Source: Bermanella sp040371755
GTDB taxonomy: Bacteria; Pseudomonadota; Gammaproteobacteria; Pseudomonadales; Oceanobacteraceae
Direction: 5' to 3'
NCBI RefSeq assembly: GCF_040371755.1
Contig: NZ_BAABWE010000012.1
Coordinates: forward strand, 1 to 64,000
DNA length: 64,000 bases
Program-made: the position numbers and the translations under genes
Shown here: in pieces, positions 62,893 through 64,000 of the stretch
How the letters are laid out: each line of letters opens with the position of its first letter
Position numbering within the stretch: the stretch's first letter is position 1
Notes under the pieces: model-generated
Told to the model about the DNA's origin: nothing
The model's database searches: none
Seen by the model: only the letters and a program-made list of their open reading frames with translations

Positions 62893-63981
62893 ATGAAACT
62901 AAAATTAATATTCACCCTAGCACTTAGCATGATGCTAATGGCCTGCGGTGAAAAAGAAAACCAAGCCGGAACAAGCAAAGCGGCAGAACAACAAGTCTTT
63001 AAATGGAAGTTAGTCACCAGCTGGCCGAAAAACTTTCCGGGCCTTGGTACAAACCCAGAAAGATTCGCTGACATGGTAAAAGACATGTCAAACGGCCGTT
63101 TGCAAATTAAAGTATACGGTGCAGGTCAGTTAGTCCCTGCACTAGAAGTATTTGATGCGGTATCTCGCGGCACCGCAGAAATGGGTCACAGTGGTGCTTA
63201 TTACTGGAAAGGTAAATCACCTGCGGCACAGTTTTTTACATCCGTACCGTTTGGCTTAACCGCACAAGAAATGAATGGCTGGATTCAATACGGCGGCGGT
63301 TTAGAGCTATGGGAAGAAGTCTACGCACCATTTAACCTAATTCCGTTATCCGGTGGTAATGCTGGCGTACAAATGGGGGGCTGGTTTAATAAAGAGATCA
63401 ACAACCTAAAAGACTTAGACGGCTTAAAAATGCGCATTCCGGGCTTAGGTGGTGAAGTGCTGCAACGTGCTGGCGGCACACCTGTGACATTACCGGGAGC
63501 TGAATTATTTACCGCATTGCAAACGGGTGCCATCGACGCAACGGAATGGGTTGGCCCATACAATGACCTAGCCTTTGGATTACACAAAGCAGCTAAATAC
63601 TACTACTACCCGGGCTGGCACGAGCCGGGCTCAATGATGGAATACACCATTAATAAAGATGCATTTGCAACATTGCCAAAAGACTTGCAAGCCATTGTTA
63701 AAGTGGCTGCACGTGCGGCTAACCAAGACATGCTGGATGAATACACGGCCCGTAATAACCAAGCACTAAAAGACTTAGTTGAAAAACACGGCGTACAACT
63801 ACGTGCCTTTCCAAATGAAGTACTTAAAAAATTAGAAGGACTCTCAACCGAAGTATTGGATGAACTGGCCGCTAAAGACCCAATGAGCAAAAAGGTGTAC
63901 GAGTCTTATAAAGCGTATCGAGATAATGTGGTGGAGTATCACAAAATTTCAGAGCAAGCGTATTTGAATGCGCGTGACTGA
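62893..63981 (+). CDS. TRAP transporter substrate-binding lipoprotein (DctP family)
   Basis: Extracytoplasmic solute receptor, 362 residues, with a lipoprotein signal (LSMMLMACGE, lipobox LMAC). The binding fold contains WKLVTSWPKNFPGLG, FWKGKSP-like YYWKGKSPAAQFF, and the DctP carboxylate-binding region RIPGLGGEVLQRAGGTPV with TGAIDATEWVGPYND. The last resembles TakP-type receptors for 2-oxo acids or other monocarboxylates. TRAP membrane subunits (dctQ, dctM) would be expected beyond the window's end. GGAGTG lies 8 bp before the ATG. The downstream limit is the window edge. Confidence 0.9.
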   Translation: MKLKLIFTLALSMMLMACGEKENQAGTSKAAEQQVFKWKLVTSWPKNFPGLGTNPERFADMVKDMSNGRLQIKVYGAGQLVPALEVFDAVSRGTAEMGHSGAYYWKGKSPAAQFFTSVPFGLTAQEMNGWIQYGGGLELWEEVYAPFNLIPLSGGNAGVQMGGWFNKEINNLKDLDGLKMRIPGLGGEVLQRAGGTPVTLPGAELFTALQTGAIDATEWVGPYNDLAFGLHKAAKYYYYPGWHEPGSMMEYTINKDAFATLPKDLQAIVKVAARAANQDMLDEYTARNNQALKDLVEKHGVQLRAFPNEVLKKLEGLSTEVLDELAAKDPMSKKVYESYKAYRDNVVEYHKISEQAYLNARD

Positions 63982-64000
63982 TGTTAGTTAAAAATTGATC

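Noticed and set aside
1..64000. tRNA, rRNA, CRISPR arrays, insertion sequences or prophage genes
   Set aside because: No tRNA T-loop or anticodon-stem pattern, rRNA core sequence, transposase, integrase or phage structural gene was seen by eye. A tRNAscan-SE, Infernal or ISfinder run would be needed to exclude short or degraded cases.

Overview
The window is the replication-origin neighbourhood of a gammaproteobacterial chromosome of moderate-to-low GC. Gene order and protein features (atp operon beside glmU/glmS, parAB-rsmG-mnmG, mnmE-yidC-yidD-rnpA-rpmH, dnaA-dnaN-recF-gyrB, glyQS, def-fmt-rsmB-trkA, lysM-dprA-tsaC-hemF-aroE, a GlyGly-CTERM protein, a TRAP binding protein) suggest a marine Oceanospirillales-type bacterium, perhaps near Bermanella/Oleispira. 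That placement is inference from gene content and was not searched.

Layout. 0.3-3.6 kb: glmS and glmU (minus strand). 3.8-10.8 kb: an accessory block splitting the usual atpC-glmU neighbourhood. It holds a TrmB-type regulator, a phosphoethanolamine-transferase-like membrane enzyme, a secreted FGE/SUMF1-fold protein, a secreted SGNH hydrolase and a pair of paralogous secreted proteins of unknown function. A duplicated tail of atpC with its terminator lies at the block's border. 11.2-18.2 kb: complete F1Fo ATP synthase operon atpIBEFHAGDC. 18.5-23.0 kb: parB, parA, rsmG, mnmG. 23.2-24.8 kb: a small lipoprotein, a dense DnaA-box cluster and a secreted metallo-beta-lactamase-fold lactonase-like protein. 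24.8-28.7 kb: mnmE, yidC, yidD, rnpA, rpmH. 28.7-29.2 kb: AT-rich DnaA-box region (Pseudomonas-type oriC). 29.2-35.6 kb: dnaA, dnaN, recF (carrying two parS sites), gyrB. 35.7-40.7 kb: a giant secreted TSP3/GlyGly-CTERM protein, a decayed YegP-like gene and gmhB. 40.8-50.3 kb: glyS, glyQ, a soluble histidine kinase with a TPR response regulator, a lipid A-type acyltransferase, trkH and trkA. 50.4-53.9 kb: an unknown membrane protein, rsmB, fmt, def. 54.2-62.5 kb: a LysM protein, dprA, tsaC, hemF, aroE, a small unknown protein, hexR, uvrD. 62.9-64.0 kb: a TRAP transporter binding lipoprotein.

The genes include a complete chromosome replication and segregation set (DnaA, DnaN, RecF, GyrB, ParA, ParB, parS and two candidate origins), tRNA and ribosome maturation (MnmE/MnmG, RsmG, RsmB, TsaC, RnpA), membrane insertion (YidC/YidD) and cell-envelope precursor synthesis (GlmS/GlmU/GmhB).

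The most unusual pattern is a dispersed family of intergenic palindromic elements, about 110-120 bp long, downstream of dnaN, upstream of trkA, twice after uvrD and, in diverged form, after glmS and possibly between def and the lysM gene. Short core blocks are conserved. The flanking arms differ in sequence between copies but stay self-complementary within each copy, as expected of a selected nucleic-acid structure. The second notable point is the presence of two separate DnaA-box clusters 5.4 kb apart.
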